DNA from: Candidatus Iainarchaeum sp.
GTDB taxonomy: Archaea > Iainarchaeota > Iainarchaeia > Iainarchaeales > Iainarchaeaceae
DNA length: 45,037 nt
Assembly: GCA_002687735.1 (NCBI GenBank)
Contig: NZBD01000013.1
Span: 1 to 45,037 of the forward strand
Direction of reading: 5' to 3'
A program made the translations under genes and the position numbers. Of this stretch, positions 15,308-29,000 are shown in pieces. Position 1 is the first letter of the stretch, and each line of letters opens with the position of its first letter. Under the pieces are notes generated by a model, which made no database searches, was not told where the DNA came from, and saw only the letters and a program-made list of their open reading frames with translations.

Positions 15308-16903
15308 ATGCAACAAAAAATTCCTGCAATTTTAATAATTCTGGCAATTAGTTTTGTTCTAATAGAATTGCCCCATTTAGAAATTGGATTGCCTTTGCAC
15401 AGTGATTCTTATGACAATATTGCTGCTGCTCAAGAAACAATTAGCCAAGGAACAATATTCATCGGAGATCCATATGCCCCTCCAAAAGAAAAATCAATTT
15501 ATTTTAATGAAAATCCGGGTTACGATCTAGAAACAGGTTATGTAGTATTGCTTTTATTGCTTTCTTTTTTCCCTTTTATCTCTCTCACAAGTTTGCCTCT
15601 TTTTTTCCCGTGGCTTGTTTCAATTTTAGTATTTCTCTCGACATTTATCTTATTAAGAAAATTATGTAGACAGGATTTTACTGCTTTTTTCAGTTCTCTC
15701 TTCATTTTTTTCCTTCCTTCAACTCAACAAATGTTAGGGCCGCTATTTTTAGTTGCCTCCTCATTTGGTCTAATACTCGTGCCTCTGCTACTTTTATTGG
15801 GTTTTAATTTTTTAACTCAAAGAACTCATGCTAAAGAATTAGCCTTATTGTTAATTTTCACTGCGTTTATTTACCCCCCGTCAGTAGTAATTTCCCTTAT
15901 TGCATTATTTTTCTTCATAATTGCTTCAAAAACTAATTTTGATCAAAACAAGCCTTTAGTGCGAGTATTTGCGGTTTTATCAATTTTAATTCTTGTTATG
16001 TATATGATCTGGGGGACTATGATTGCCGGAATTGATCCAATTCAGAACATTTTGTCCTATGGTTTTGCCGCAATCCTTGCCGGAGTCGATTTTTCCATTA
16101 ACACTTTGTTACTGAGGCAAGTGACATTGGAAAATATTCCTTTTTTTCATGAATATTTAGGTTTGCCATTATTTATTCTTTCAATAATTGCACTAATTTA
16201 TTTTATTTTTCGTGAATTTAAGGAAAAAAACAACGATCAAAATCTAATTTTTCTTTCAGCAATTGTTCTTTCAATCCTCACTTTTTTAAGTTTCGAAATA
16301 GGCCGTGGCATTATTGTTCCGACTGAAAGACTTGTTTTATTTGCTGCTTATTTTTTGCTTTTAACCCTTGGAATTTTTGTTTCGGAATTAATTATTTTTG
16401 TGAAAAATTATTTTTCGGAAAAAAATTTGTTAAATAAAATATTTAGCCAAAATTTTTTCTTGTTTTTTACTTTGCTTTTAACAATCATAATTATTTTTTC
16501 GAATCCAATCCAGACAAAGGATTTACAATTAAATATTCAACCTAATGAGTTCGATTCTCTTGAATGGATAGAAAATAACACTGCTCAAAACAGCCTTATT
16601 TTGGCTCCTCCATCCCTTTCAAAAGCAATAAAGGTTTTCACTAATCGGGATGTTACCTGCACTGTTTTCACTCGTTTTGGTTGTAATAAAAATTTAAATT
16701 TGCTTGTTTCTTCTTTTTTCTTTGCTAGTTGTGAAGAAAAAGAGAAAATAATTGATGATTATTTTAGTGCGGATTATGTTTTTCTCCAAAAAAAACTCCA
16801 ACTTCCTAGTAGAATTTTGGAATTTTCCGAGCAGAACTGCGATTTTTTGAATAAAAAATTCGAAGGGAAAAACACAATAATATATAAAATAGAAAGTCGT
16901 TAA
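15308..16903 (+). CDS. Multi-pass membrane protein, GT-C-type glycosyltransferase candidate
   Basis: A 531-residue protein with about eleven hydrophobic segments up to residue 400 and a soluble C-terminal part of about 130 residues. The first outside loop has GLPLHSDSYDNIAAAQ, an acidic motif placed as in GT-C enzymes (dolichyl-phosphate-sugar or oligosaccharyl transferases), and PTERLVLFAAY lies in the last third. The C-terminal DSLEWIENNTAQNSLILAPP resembles the W-I-x-x-N-T segment that follows the membrane part of archaeal STT3/AglB-like proteins. The WWDxG motif of true AglB is absent, so I do not call it an oligosaccharyltransferase. The ATG sits 27 bases after a TATA-like box, suggesting a leaderless transcript. 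It directly precedes the giant surface protein, a possible glycosylation target. Confidence 0.6.
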   Translation: MQQKIPAILIILAISFVLIELPHLEIGLPLHSDSYDNIAAAQETISQGTIFIGDPYAPPKEKSIYFNENPGYDLETGYVVLLLLLSFFPFISLTSLPLFFPWLVSILVFLSTFILLRKLCRQDFTAFFSSLFIFFLPSTQQMLGPLFLVASSFGLILVPLLLLLGFNFLTQRTHAKELALLLIFTAFIYPPSVVISLIALFFFIIASKTNFDQNKPLVRVFAVLSILILVMYMIWGTMIAGIDPIQNILSYGFAAILAGVDFSINTLLLRQVTLENIPFFHEYLGLPLFILSIIALIYFIFREFKEKNNDQNLIFLSAIVLSILTFLSFEIGRGIIVPTERLVLFAAYFLLLTLGIFVSELIIFVKNYFSEKNLLNKIFSQNFFLFFTLLLTIIIIFSNPIQTKDLQLNIQPNEFDSLEWIENNTAQNSLILAPPSLSKAIKVFTNRDVTCTVFTRFGCNKNLNLLVSSFFFASCEEKEKIIDDYFSADYVFLQKKLQLPSRILEFSEQNCDFLNKKFEGKNTIIYKIESR

Positions 16904-16920
16904 TTAAAGAGAAATTTCAC

Positions 16921-16941
16921 TATATACTATAAATGTATATA
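16921..16941. promoter_or_regulatory. Perfect 7+7 palindrome upstream of the giant gene
   Basis: TATATAC-TATAAAT-GTATATA is a perfect inverted repeat with a 7-base spacer that itself resembles a TATA box. A second TATA-like stretch (aattataaaaa) follows at about 16946. A dimeric regulator or TBP could bind here. The T-run at 16970-16978 could also end the upstream transcript. Confidence 0.5.
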
Positions 16942-17003
16942 CAATAATTATAAAAAATTTTGTAAAAAATTTTTTTTTGTTTCAGGAAAGGGGCATTGGT
17001 TTA

Positions 17004-20000
17004 ATGATAAACAATAGATTTGTCACGATTTTATTAGCACTAATTTTTTCAAGCATAGTTATCTCTGTGTTTGCTTTTCCAATTGGAAATGGTTCTGAAA
17101 TCCAAAATAATTATGACGAAATAGAAATTTTTAACTTAAAAAGTGCAGAACCAGAAGAAAAACCTTTTTACCTAGAATTTTTGGAGGAAAATTATCCGCA
17201 AAATTTTGACGAACCAGAGGACACAATTTTTTTCCCTTCTTTAACCGGAGAACAAGCTGAACAATCAGGAATTGTTGCAGAATTTTCAGGTTATGCAGGT
17301 TATGCTCCAACATGGACCTCAATGACTCTTAGTGTTTCATGCGCAAGCAGTGGACAGATTATAATTGCTACTGCTAATGGTGAGGCGGATGGCGAGAGTG
17401 ATACATTAAGGATAGACTGTACTGATGACGGTAGCACTCCAACCACCAGTAATAATGGTTTTTGTTCTACAACCGGGGATTCCTCTCCTTATGCCCTATC
17501 ATGTAATGGTGTCGGAGATCCCGGAGATGCTCTTGAAACTGTTAAGTGCAGAATGCATGACGGATCTAATTACAGTGATGTAAAAAGTGACACCTATACT
17601 GCAGACAACACCGCTCCAACCGGAACAGTTCTGGGCTTTGGAACAATAGCAACAACATCGATTGTTGTAACCGCTTCAGGAGCCAGTGATGCCGGTTGTT
17701 CAAATGTGCATGAGATTTCTCCTTATTACATTGACAGAACAGCTCCAACCGCAGCTAATTCTGGCTGGGGGTTAGGATCTTGGACTAATAATAGTCCTGC
17801 TTTGAGTAAAAACACACAATACACTTACAGGGCCAGAGTACGAGACGGAATACTTAATACTAGTGGTTATACTTCAACCCAAAGCAAATATACTCTTGCA
17901 GAGGCTCCTGCCTCCGCACCTATTGTTGATAATCCGTCAGGTTCCTCATTAGATGTTAATCCTAGCAGTGGTATTGGTAATCCTTCATCTACTCTTTATG
18001 CAATTGATTGCACCGGAGCTAATTGCCCTGCCAATGGCTGGATTAAAACTGATGGTACTTTTACATCTTCAGCTCAATGGCAGACTGATTCTACATGGGG
18101 AACAATACCTGTAATTGAGTTAGATGCTGGTACAGAATATTGTTTCCAGTCTAAAGCAAAAAATGGGGACAATGTAGAAACTAGTTTGAGTGGCTCTGCT
18201 TGTGGTACAACTTCTACTGCACCAGATGCGCCGACCATTGCTGTTGATTATAATTTTACTTATCCTTTGAACGCTGAGTTAGGTGCGGTGGATGTTAGGT
18301 GGAGCAATGTTGCTAGTGAAACTGGTTACAAATTATACCGGAGCACTGATAACTCTAGTTATTCGCTAATAAATTCCCCTGCTGCTAATGTAACCTATTA
18401 CTCAGACGTTGATTTGCCTAATAACACAACTTATTGGTATAAGATCAAATCAACCAATGGTGCCGGAGATAGTGGCGATTCGAATATTGACACTGTTGTA
18501 ATTCCGGATAGGAACAGTCCAATAAACCCAACTTTAACTTTGACTCCGCAGAATAATTCCAATAACAGGATTGACGCCAGCTGGACTGATAATGGGGATT
18601 ATTCAAGTGAATGGCCATATGCAACACAAATTGATCCAAGTAATCTTAAAGGCTATTGGAGGTTTGAGGAAAACACAGGAACAAACACACTTGATTTGAG
18701 TGGAAATGGAAATGACGGAACAATTTCCGGAGCTGATTGGAACAGCTCAGGCAAAAGAGGAAATGGACTTAACTTTAATGATGCGGCGGGTAATGAATAT
18801 GTTTCTACCGGGATAACTTCACATCCGACGAGTTTTACAGTCTCGGCTTGGGCAATGATAGATAATACTGCTAATGATTATGAAACAATATTCAGCAAGT
18901 TCACTTCAGGACCATTCAATGGATTCTTCCTGAGAAAATATGGTTCGACTCTTTCTGCTTATGTTTACAATGCTGGTACAGGATACGGTTCCTCAAGTAC
19001 ATTCACTGTTGGAAAGTGGACTCATTGGACCATGAGCTTTGACGGCACCACAATAAGATTATACAAGAATGGTGAACTTGTTGACAATGATCCGGGTACT
19101 ATGGGAAGTAACGCTACCGCAATGCTCATTGGCGGAAATTATGCGGGAACTGAAACATTTGACGGCCAAATAGACGAAGTCCAGTATCACACATCAGCCC
19201 TAACTCCTGAACAAGTTAGAGCAAAGTACATGCATGATTCTTTAGTGGGGTATTGGGGATTTGAGGGAGGCAGTTTATTAGATAGTTCAAGTGAGATTAA
19301 TGCCGGATCTGCTGTTGGAGGAATTAATTGCAGTGGCGACCCTGGAATAATGGGGGATGGCTGCACATTTGGAGGCAGTGGGGAATATGTTGATATTATT
19401 GCTGTTGATAATCAGGTAGATTCATATCAAGGAACTATTTCTGCTTGGGCTTATCCAACATCAACAGCATCAAATCGTTATATAATCGCGGGCATAGGAA
19501 CAGGCACTAACAGATACTACGTTCAATGGAATAACGATGACCTTAGAGTTTTTAGGGGAAACCCAGGAGTTGCAATTAACCTTGATCTAGCTACTACATT
19601 AAACCAGTGGTATCACATAGTGATGACTTGGGAGTATGATGGCACTACCCAAACAATCAAAGGTTACCTTGATGGAGATTACAAGGGTTCTAACACGTTT
19701 ACTGGTGGTGCAGGTACTGGAGGGTCATTTAGAATTGGCAGATGGTCCACAGACCAAGAATTTCCCGGGCACATTGATGAAGTAATGTTCTATGATACCC
19801 CGCTTTCATATGCTGATATAAACAAACTTTACCAAGCGGGAAAAAGAAAATTCAGTTTAAGCAGGAGTTCAACTTTAGGAGGGCCTTATATTCCGGTTAA
19901 TGGTGCTTTTGAAACAATTGACTCTGTTTTGCCAAGTGGCTGGACTGTAACTGACACAAGTACAGGAAGTATAGTTGCGGGTGACAGTTTAGATGTAATT

Positions 20001-23000
20001 GGTTCAGGTTCCTGGAGAACAACGGCATTTACTTATGACACTACTTTAGCTAGGAATGTTGGAGTTACTTATGAAGGGGACTATAATGCTGATGTTTTGA
20101 GAGACACTATGATTGGTTTTAAGGATAATAGTGGATCTGTCTCTTACTCTAATGGAGTACATAACATTCGTTTCCATTCTAATGGAAATATTCATATTTA
20201 TGAGGATTACAGAAACAGAGGCGTAGTAAGTACATGGGCTGCCGGCAACACATACCATTGGAAAATAATTTTGAAACAAACAGGAGCACTTTATTATGTA
20301 GATAATGTTTTAATTTATGATTCCTATTACAGTACGGAGAGTAACCTGAAACCATATTTCACACAACGCACCGCCGGTCTTGCAAGCTATGATAATTTGA
20401 AAATAACCGTTCCGACAATAAGCCTCTCTCTCCAAGACACCGGCGCAACTGATAATGCTACTCCTGCAACAATGAGTGCACCAACAGTTACTTCTTCAAC
20501 AATAAACTCTTGTACAATGAGCTACTCTGCGCCGTCAGATAATGGTACAACATACTATTACACTTTGGATTCGGTTGATGATTTTAGAAATGCAAGCAAT
20601 TTAGGTGCTGATAAATATGCTAGCGGAATACTAGTTGATGCTGGATTTGAAAATGCCTGCACTGGTGATGGTTGTGGTGGCTGGACAGGCAACCCAGACA
20701 CCGGTTGGAATGACGGGTGGGCAGGAACTAAAACAATTGACACTACTGTTTCCCACACAGGAAACAACAGCTGGAAAGTAGCAGGTGCTGGTTTTGATGC
20801 AGGAGAAACACCAGGTTCTGTTAACACTGGAGGCCCTTATCAGGATTTCACTTTAGCTAACACAACTTTCCTAATTGGAGGTTGGTTTAAAACTGATACC
20901 GCTGCTACTGCATCAACTAACTTCCGAATGTGTGATGGTACAGAAGTTGAACAAACATTTACTGCATCAGATGGCTGGGTTAATTTTGAGGGAACCTGTA
21001 CGGATTCTGCTGGTGCTCTTGCTTCCAAAATCCACTTTTTTGCTGGTTCTCCGTCTTCAGCATCTTCAAGTGTCTGGATGGATGATTTGTACATTAAAGA
21101 AATAAAATCAGCAACTGTTACTACTGGTTTAGCTGCTACGCCTTACACTATTACCGGCACCGGAGGAGGAAGCGATGCGGCTTCTCCTTACACTGCAGGC
21201 AGCTTAACCGCTAACACTTCCTACACTTATTCGGTTAAAGCAACAGATGTTGCTGGTAACATTGGAACTGATTCCAGCAATGACACGTGTATTACTTTGC
21301 CTGCAACTCCAAGCATTAGTACTATTGCCGGAAGTTCGTGTGGTTCAACAATAACAGACAAAACCCCAACTATTGCAGGATCTGCAATCGGTGGGTCAGC
21401 TGCGCATACTCATAGTGACTGGGCTATTTGTGATACTGATGCTGCTCCAACAGGAGAACCAAATACTTGTCCTGGCGGAACAACTGATTCTTCTGCAAAT
21501 GATACTAGTAATAAAACCAGTTGGACTCCAGGAAGTGATGTTGCTGTCGGAACTTATTATGTTTTTACAAAATACAATAACTCTGCTAGTGGTTCCGGAG
21601 GAGATTCAGCTTACAGTGCTAGTTGTTCATTTACAATTGAAGCTGATACATCACCAACTTTAACAGTTGATTATAATTCCACTTATGCTTTGAATTCGGA
21701 GTGGGGTGCAAGTATTTTGAGTTGGAGTAATCTTACTGGAGAGTCTGCTTACAAAATATTCAGAAGCACTGATAATTCTACTTTTGATACAATTGAGAAT
21801 GCATTAGCTGCTGATACAACCTCTTACAATGACCTTGATTTGAGTGATAACACAACTTATTATTACAAAGTTGCTGCAACGATTTCGGCAACGGATTATA
21901 ATAGTTCAGTTGTTTCTGTTGTTACTTCTGATCGTGAAGGGCCTAGTGTTTCAACTTTAACTTTGACTCCTGATGCTGGAAATAATAGGATTGATGTTAG
22001 TTGGACTATTCCTGATGATAATTCAAGTGAATGGCCACAAGTAGTACAAATTGATCCAAGTAATGTTGCGGGCCACTGGAGGTTTGAAGAAAATTCAGGT
22101 ACAACAACTTATGATCTTTCAGGAAATGGTAATGATGGAACTTTAACCAATTCTCCAACTTGGACAACAGGAAAAATCGGAAACGGACTTGACTTTGCTG
22201 ATGCGGTTGGCGCTCAATATGTTACTACAGGGATAACTTCGCATCCAACAAAGTTTACTGTTTCAGCATGGGTGATAATAGATAATACTGATAATGATTA
22301 TGAAACAATATTCAGCAAGTTCACTTCAGGGCCATTCAATGGATTCTTTCTGAGAAAATATGGTTCAAACCTTTCTGCTTATGTTTACAATGCGGGTACT
22401 GGATATGGATCATCAAGCAAATTCACTGTTGGAAAGTGGACTCATTGGACAATGAGTTATGATGGTATCACAATAAGACTTTACAAGGACGGCGAGCTTG
22501 TTGACAATGATCCTGGAACTTTAGGAAGCAATGCTACAGCAATGCTCATTGGTGGAAATTATGCGGGATCAGAAACATTTGACGGCAAAATAGATGAAGT
22601 CAGCTATTACACATCAACCTTAACCCAAGAACAAATTAGAGCAAAGTACATGCAGGGGGCTTTGGTTGGTTATTATACTCTTAATGAATCCACTGGAACA
22701 ACTGCTTATGATTCGAGTATAAAAGGGTTTGATGGAATACATCAGCCTTCTCCTTATGACCCTGCTATAGTTACTGGTAGAATGGGAAACGCTCTCCAAT
22801 TTGATGGCGATACGAATGTTGTAATTAGCGGAGTTGACTGGGGATTTGTTAATGGTACTCCTCATAGTTTTGCTGCTTGGATTAACCTTGATGCTGGTAA
22901 TGGCGGTAGAAGAACTATTATTGGACAGGAAAGAAGTACACGAATAACTTTCCAGGTTTTAGGTGGTGAAAATATTGAGTTAAGGCACGATGATGGCGGA

Positions 23001-26000
23001 GCTGTATCAACAGGAAATGTTCCTGAGGGAGAATGGGCACATGTAGCTGTTACTTATGATGGCATCGACTCTGCGGATAACACTAAATTTTATATTAATG
23101 GAGTTCTCTCCGGTACTGGAAACTCTTTTAATTCTCAGGGTGTAAGTACTACTTGGTATATCGGACATGAGCAAAGGTTCAGTGAGGATTTCCTTGGTAA
23201 AATCGATGAGGTAATGGTTTTTGATTCAAACATAAGTGCTGCAGACATCAACAATCTTTACAATGCCGGAGTAAGAAAATATAATTTAAGCAGGAGTGCC
23301 ACTGAAGGAGGAACTTATTCTGTTATTGATGCTAACACACTTTTAACTTCCTATACTGACACTGGTGCAAATGATACAACTGCTCCAAGCGGAAACACTA
23401 TTTCATCCATTACTCCAACCATTGATCAACTAACGGTAAATTATAGTACATCAACCGATGCCGGGAACACTTATTATTACACTTTGGATGCGATTGATGA
23501 CTTTGGAAATGAGAGTAATTTGTTTACAACTAATAATTCAGGTTTTGAGCAAGGTGATACTACTGATTATGCTGTTTATTGGAGCGCGAATTGTTCAGCA
23601 ACTAGTGCCGAAGCTCACACAGGAAATTATTCTCTTGCTTGTACTGGTGCAACTGCTGGAGGAGCCTACCATGATAATATTAATGTATTAACCAATGGAG
23701 AAAAATATTTGGTTAGTGCTTGGGCAAAGTCAACTGCAGGAGCAACTGGTACATTTAATATCTGGGTTCATGATGTTGCTGGGGCTGGAGATGTTACTAG
23801 TACAAACAGTACTCCGGGAACCGAATGGACTTATTACTCAACAGTATTCACTGCAACCTCTACTTTAGATGCAAGAGTTCACTTGGATTATGATAATGGC
23901 TCTGGAACAATTTATGCGGATAATGTAAAAATACAGAAAATTGAAACAGACACAATTACAACTGGTTTGCATGCTACTCCTTATTTTGTTGATTGTACAA
24001 GTGGTGCTTGCACTACTGGGGTTGAGGATTGGGTTAGTGGTACTAGTGATATTGCAACTGGTTTGGATGTTAATGCTTCTTATTGTTTTAAGGTTAGGTC
24101 TAGGGATGCTGCGGCTAATGGGTCGGCTCTTTCCGCAGAGGTTTGTAAGTTTACTCTTGCTGAGCAGCCAACAATAAGTTCTGTTACCTGCACCTCTAAT
24201 TCTTGTAGCGTTGCTTTTAGTATGGGGACTAATCCAGCTGCTACGGAATATTATATTACTGAAAAAAGTGGTAATACTGGCGCCACAGATTCTGGTTGGG
24301 CTACCGCAGCTTCTCCTTACTCTGACACTGGTTTGGATGCAGGAACCCAGTATTGTTATACAATAAAATCCAGGAATGGCGATAATACTGAAACAAGTGA
24401 AACTGGCCAAACTTGTGATACAACAGGTTCTGGGAATCCAACTCTAACAGTTGATTATAATTCCACTTATCCTTTGAACTCTGATTTGGGTGCAAGTATT
24501 TTGAGATGGAATAATCTTGCAGGAGAATCTGCTTACAAGTTATTCAGGAGCACCGATAATTATAATTTCACTACGATTGAGAATGCATTAGCTGCAGACA
24601 CAGTCTCCTACAATGACCTTGATTTGAGTGATAACACAACTTATTATTACAAAGTTGCTGCAACTATTTCGGCAACGGATTATAATAGTGGAGTTGTTTC
24701 TGTTGTAATTCCGGATAGGAATGGTCCAATTAGTCCAACTTTGACTTTAACTCCGAATGCTGGAAATAATAGGATTGACACTAGTTGGACTGATGTAAAC
24801 GATTCATCAAGCGAGTGGCCGCAAACTGTTCAAATCGATCCAAGTAATATTGTTGGTCACTGGAGGTTTGAGAGTGATATTGCTAATATTTCTACTTCAG
24901 AGCACACTTCTTATACGCAAGGTTCATTGAGTTATTCTGCCGGAAAAATTGGCAATGCACTTGATTTAGACGGAACAGCAAACACAGGAGCAGAATTATT
25001 AAGAGATGCTAATGCTGGTTTGTATGAAAGCACTTTCTCTTACTCTTTTTGGTTTAAAGCTTCAACTACTAGTTCTGGAGTTGCTAACGCTAGATTAATT
25101 TCTAGGGATTGTTCAGATTACTTTTGCTTATTGATGGATCAAGATGATGGAGCAGGAGCTGGAAAGTTAAATCACACTTATGCACCGAGCACCGGTACTG
25201 GAAACTTAACAATAAGCAATCCAACTGGTTGGCATCATGTTGTGGCAACGTGGGATGTTCCTAACACTACTGGAACCCTTTATCTTGACGGAGTCCAAAT
25301 ACACCAAAATACATCAATCCCTGCATTTACTGCAAGTGCAAAGCCTGTTGTAATTGGTGGAAACACTGAAGCAGATAACGATATTTCAGGCAGTGAATTC
25401 AAAGGTCTGGTGGATGAGGTTGTTTATTACAATATTACCTTAACTCCTGATCAAGTAAAGGAAAAGTACCTGCAGGACTCTTTATTGGGTTATTGGAGGT
25501 TTGATGAGGGAACAGGAACTGAAGTTGAGGATTCAACTGTAAATGATAATAATGGAACAATTACTAATGCTACTTGGACAAGTGGGAAAATCGGGAATGC
25601 ATTGACATTTGATGGTTCAAGTACTGGAGTGAACACAGGAAATGGAGCTATACTAAACGACGCTAACGCAATGAGTATTTCCTCGTGGATTAATGTGAAT
25701 AGTGGTGCAGCAGATTTAGGAACTATTGCAATGGAGTGGACAGGATATAACTTAGCCTACCGAACTGATGGTGGATCTAATGATTATTTCTGGTTTGAAC
25801 TCCGAGGTACTGATGCTAGTACAAGAGACATTACATCAAGCAACGGTTACTACAATATTTCTGAAGAAACCTGGCATCATGTTGTGGCAACGTATGATGG
25901 AGCTGACATGAGAATATTCATGGATGGGGTTTTAATGAAAGAAGAAAACGTCGGAGCGTTTACAATTACTGATGATGCCAGTCCTCTGAGAATTGGAGAG

Positions 26001-29000
26001 CACACTGATTCAGGAAGCAGATACTTTGATGGTGAAATCGATGAAGTAATGATTTTCGACGCAAACCTAAGCGCAACAGATATCAACAAACTTTATCATG
26101 CGGGAGTAAGAAAATTCGGTTTAAGCAGGGCAACAGCTTCAGGAGGAACTTATACTCCTGTTAATGGTTTGTTTGATGATTTTACTGACAATTCTATTGA
26201 TACTTCAAAGTGGACGGTTGTTGACACTGGTGCAGGGACCGTAACAGAGACTAGCGGTGCTTTGGAACTTGTTAGTACTGACTCTTGGACTACAACAGGA
26301 ATCTATTCCACTCCAAATTTCTCCAGAGCCAATGGATTGATTTTTGAGGGAGATGTTAATGGAACTCATGGTTCTGGTTGGACTTCAGCAATTTTTGGTT
26401 TTAAAGATACCACTGGCAATATTCAGTATACAACTGCAATGCCATACAGCATGTACATGGGTTATCATTCAAGCACTTATCCAAACGGAGCAATAGGAAT
26501 TTATAATTACAGCACATTGTTGGCGATATACACAACTGAGAATTGGGCTGCAGATGAAAAGCATCACTTCAAAATAATTGCTAAACCTGGAGGAGGCGCA
26601 CAATACTTTTGGGATGACAAGCTTCTCTATGATTTGGATGTTGCTGATGATACTTCTATTTTAGGGGTCCTAAAAGCTGGTATTGATCCTTATCCTGCTG
26701 CTCCTGATAAATTTACTTTCGATAACCTAAAAGTAACTCCATTACTAACAACAACTTCTCTCCAAGATACTGCTGCAACTGATACAATTGTTCCTAGTGT
26801 TCCTGGAAGTTTAACTGTTGATGGGGAAACAACCTCTACATTAGATGTTAATTGGACTGCTTCAACTGATGATGGAAACACTTTCTATTACATTTTGGAG
26901 GCGTTTGATGACTTTGGAAATGAGAGTAATTTGATTGGCAATCCAGGATTTGAAAAATCCACTTTACAATTGCCATTCACAAGCGCTATTAGCGGTGGAA
27001 CTATTTCTATAGATTCAACTACCTCTTATACTGGCGATAATTCTTTGAAGTTCGTTGCAACAGCTGGTGCTTACACTGCTCCGTATAATGATTCAAGTGC
27101 GCCTCTTTATACTTTGACTGAGGATTCAAACTTTTTGTTTACAGTATGGGCAAAAACAGACGTTCCAACCACAGATCAATTCCGAATGTATATTTTCTGT
27201 TTGGATTCCGCCTATGATTGGATAACACTTAACAGTGAAATTACCACTTTAACAACAAACTGGCAGCAGTATAGTGTCTCTCATCAGTGTGAAAATTCTG
27301 CTCACGATTATGTAAGTGTAAGACTTGATAATGCTACTAATGGTGAAGCAATAAATTGGTATGATGATGTAAAACTTGTCAAAGTTGAATCAGCGACAGT
27401 AACAACTGGTTTGAAGCAGTACATGATTCAGTGTACAAGTAAAGGAGGAGGGGCTTGTGATTTATCCGACACTATAATTACTTCTCCAACTATTACGAAT
27501 AAATTCAATTCACTGGATTCAGGAACAGAATATTGTTTTACTGTTCTTGCTACTGATAATGTGGATAACAATTCTGCTGCAACAAGTGCGGTTTGTAGAA
27601 CAACTCTTTCAAGTTCAATTACTTTAAGTTCAAGCTCCCATGGAAATGAAGCAGCATGGTATAATGATCAAACTCCAACTATAGCAACATCAGGAAGCTT
27701 TGACCACATTCACTATTGGGTTACACAAAATGCTTCCGAATCTGCAGCAGATATTTACTCCAATGGAACTCAAGATGCGGATGGATCAATAACAGACATG
27801 GCCGGAATTACAAGCGATGGAGTTTGGTATGTTCACGCGGTTTCTCACAACGCAGATCACGGGGGAACAGCTACGGATGCTTACAAAATACAGTTTGATG
27901 ATAATGTTCCAACGCTCACAAGCTTAACAGTTAGTTCTTGGTCAGGAGGAGTAGCTAATTACACTAATGATGTAACGCCTCCATTTGCAATTAATGGAGC
28001 AGCAGATACAGGAGGATCAGGATTATACCAAATGGCATTCAGCTGTAATGATTCCACCTGGAGTTCCTGGACAGCTTATGCAACAACTCACAGTTCTTTT
28101 AATGTTAGAACCGAAGACGGTTGTAGTGATGCAGAGGGAAGTAAAACAATTTATGTTAAATTAAAAGATAATGCAGACAATGAATCAGCTAGTTCAGCAA
28201 CAGCTGCATTTACTCTTGATCAAAGCGCTCCAACAAGCAACAGTATTAGTGTTCACGCTAGTGCTTGGACCGGAGGAGTAACTAATTATACGAATGATAA
28301 TACCCCGCAGTTAACAATTGCTTCTACTAATGCTTATCAAATGAAATTCAGTTGTGATGACAGCACCTGGACTTCTAATGAAGCTTATGCAACATCTATT
28401 TCAAATTTCGCTATTTCAAATTTCGATGTTAATTCTGGAAGCAATGGCTGTGCCGCAGCTGATGGAAGTAAAACAGTTTATGTAGTGTTTAGAGACGAAG
28501 CCGGAAACAATGCAACATCAGCTAGTACAACTGCATTTACTCTTGATCATATTAATCCTCCATTAGCATTTATTAGTCCGGCTGATGCATTCAGATATAA
28601 AACAGGAAATGATCCTTCATTAGTTTCAAGAACCACTCCTGATACCTCAGGATTACAAGATTGTTGGGCAAGAATTGGTACTGGAAATCCTCCAACATCT
28701 CCATTAAGAGAGGTCCAAGGTTCAATCAGCACTACTGATTGTACTTACTCAGGTTACGCTGGTTTAAGCGAAGGAACTTATTATTGGGACTTTAATGCAA
28801 TGGATAAAGCAGGAAACTGGAGTTCTTACTCAAGCACAAGAACTATTATCAGTGATAACACCGCTCCAACTGTTCCAAGTACTTTCGTTATAGAGGAAGA
28901 TTCAACCTCTCCTTATTGGGATAATGTTAATAACAGCAAAACCGAGTTAGGGTTTGTTGCTTTAGAAAGCGGAGAAGCCTGTAAGTGGAATTTAACAAGT

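Noticed and set aside
15308-16903. AglB/STT3 oligosaccharyltransferase
   Set aside because: No WWDxG motif; only the general GT-C layout and an acidic first loop are present.
16977-17003. TTG at 16977 as start of the giant protein
   Set aside because: The ATG at 17004 has a purine-rich ribosome-binding site at good spacing and yields a standard signal peptide.
23865-24410. 181-residue minus-strand ORF inside the giant gene
   Set aside because: Its composition is that of an antisense reading of Ser/Thr/Gly-rich repeats; no family motif, and the plus-strand frame is continuous.
18240-27606. CRISPR or other short-repeat array
   Set aside because: The repeats are long, in frame and protein-coding, with no short regular repeat-spacer pattern.
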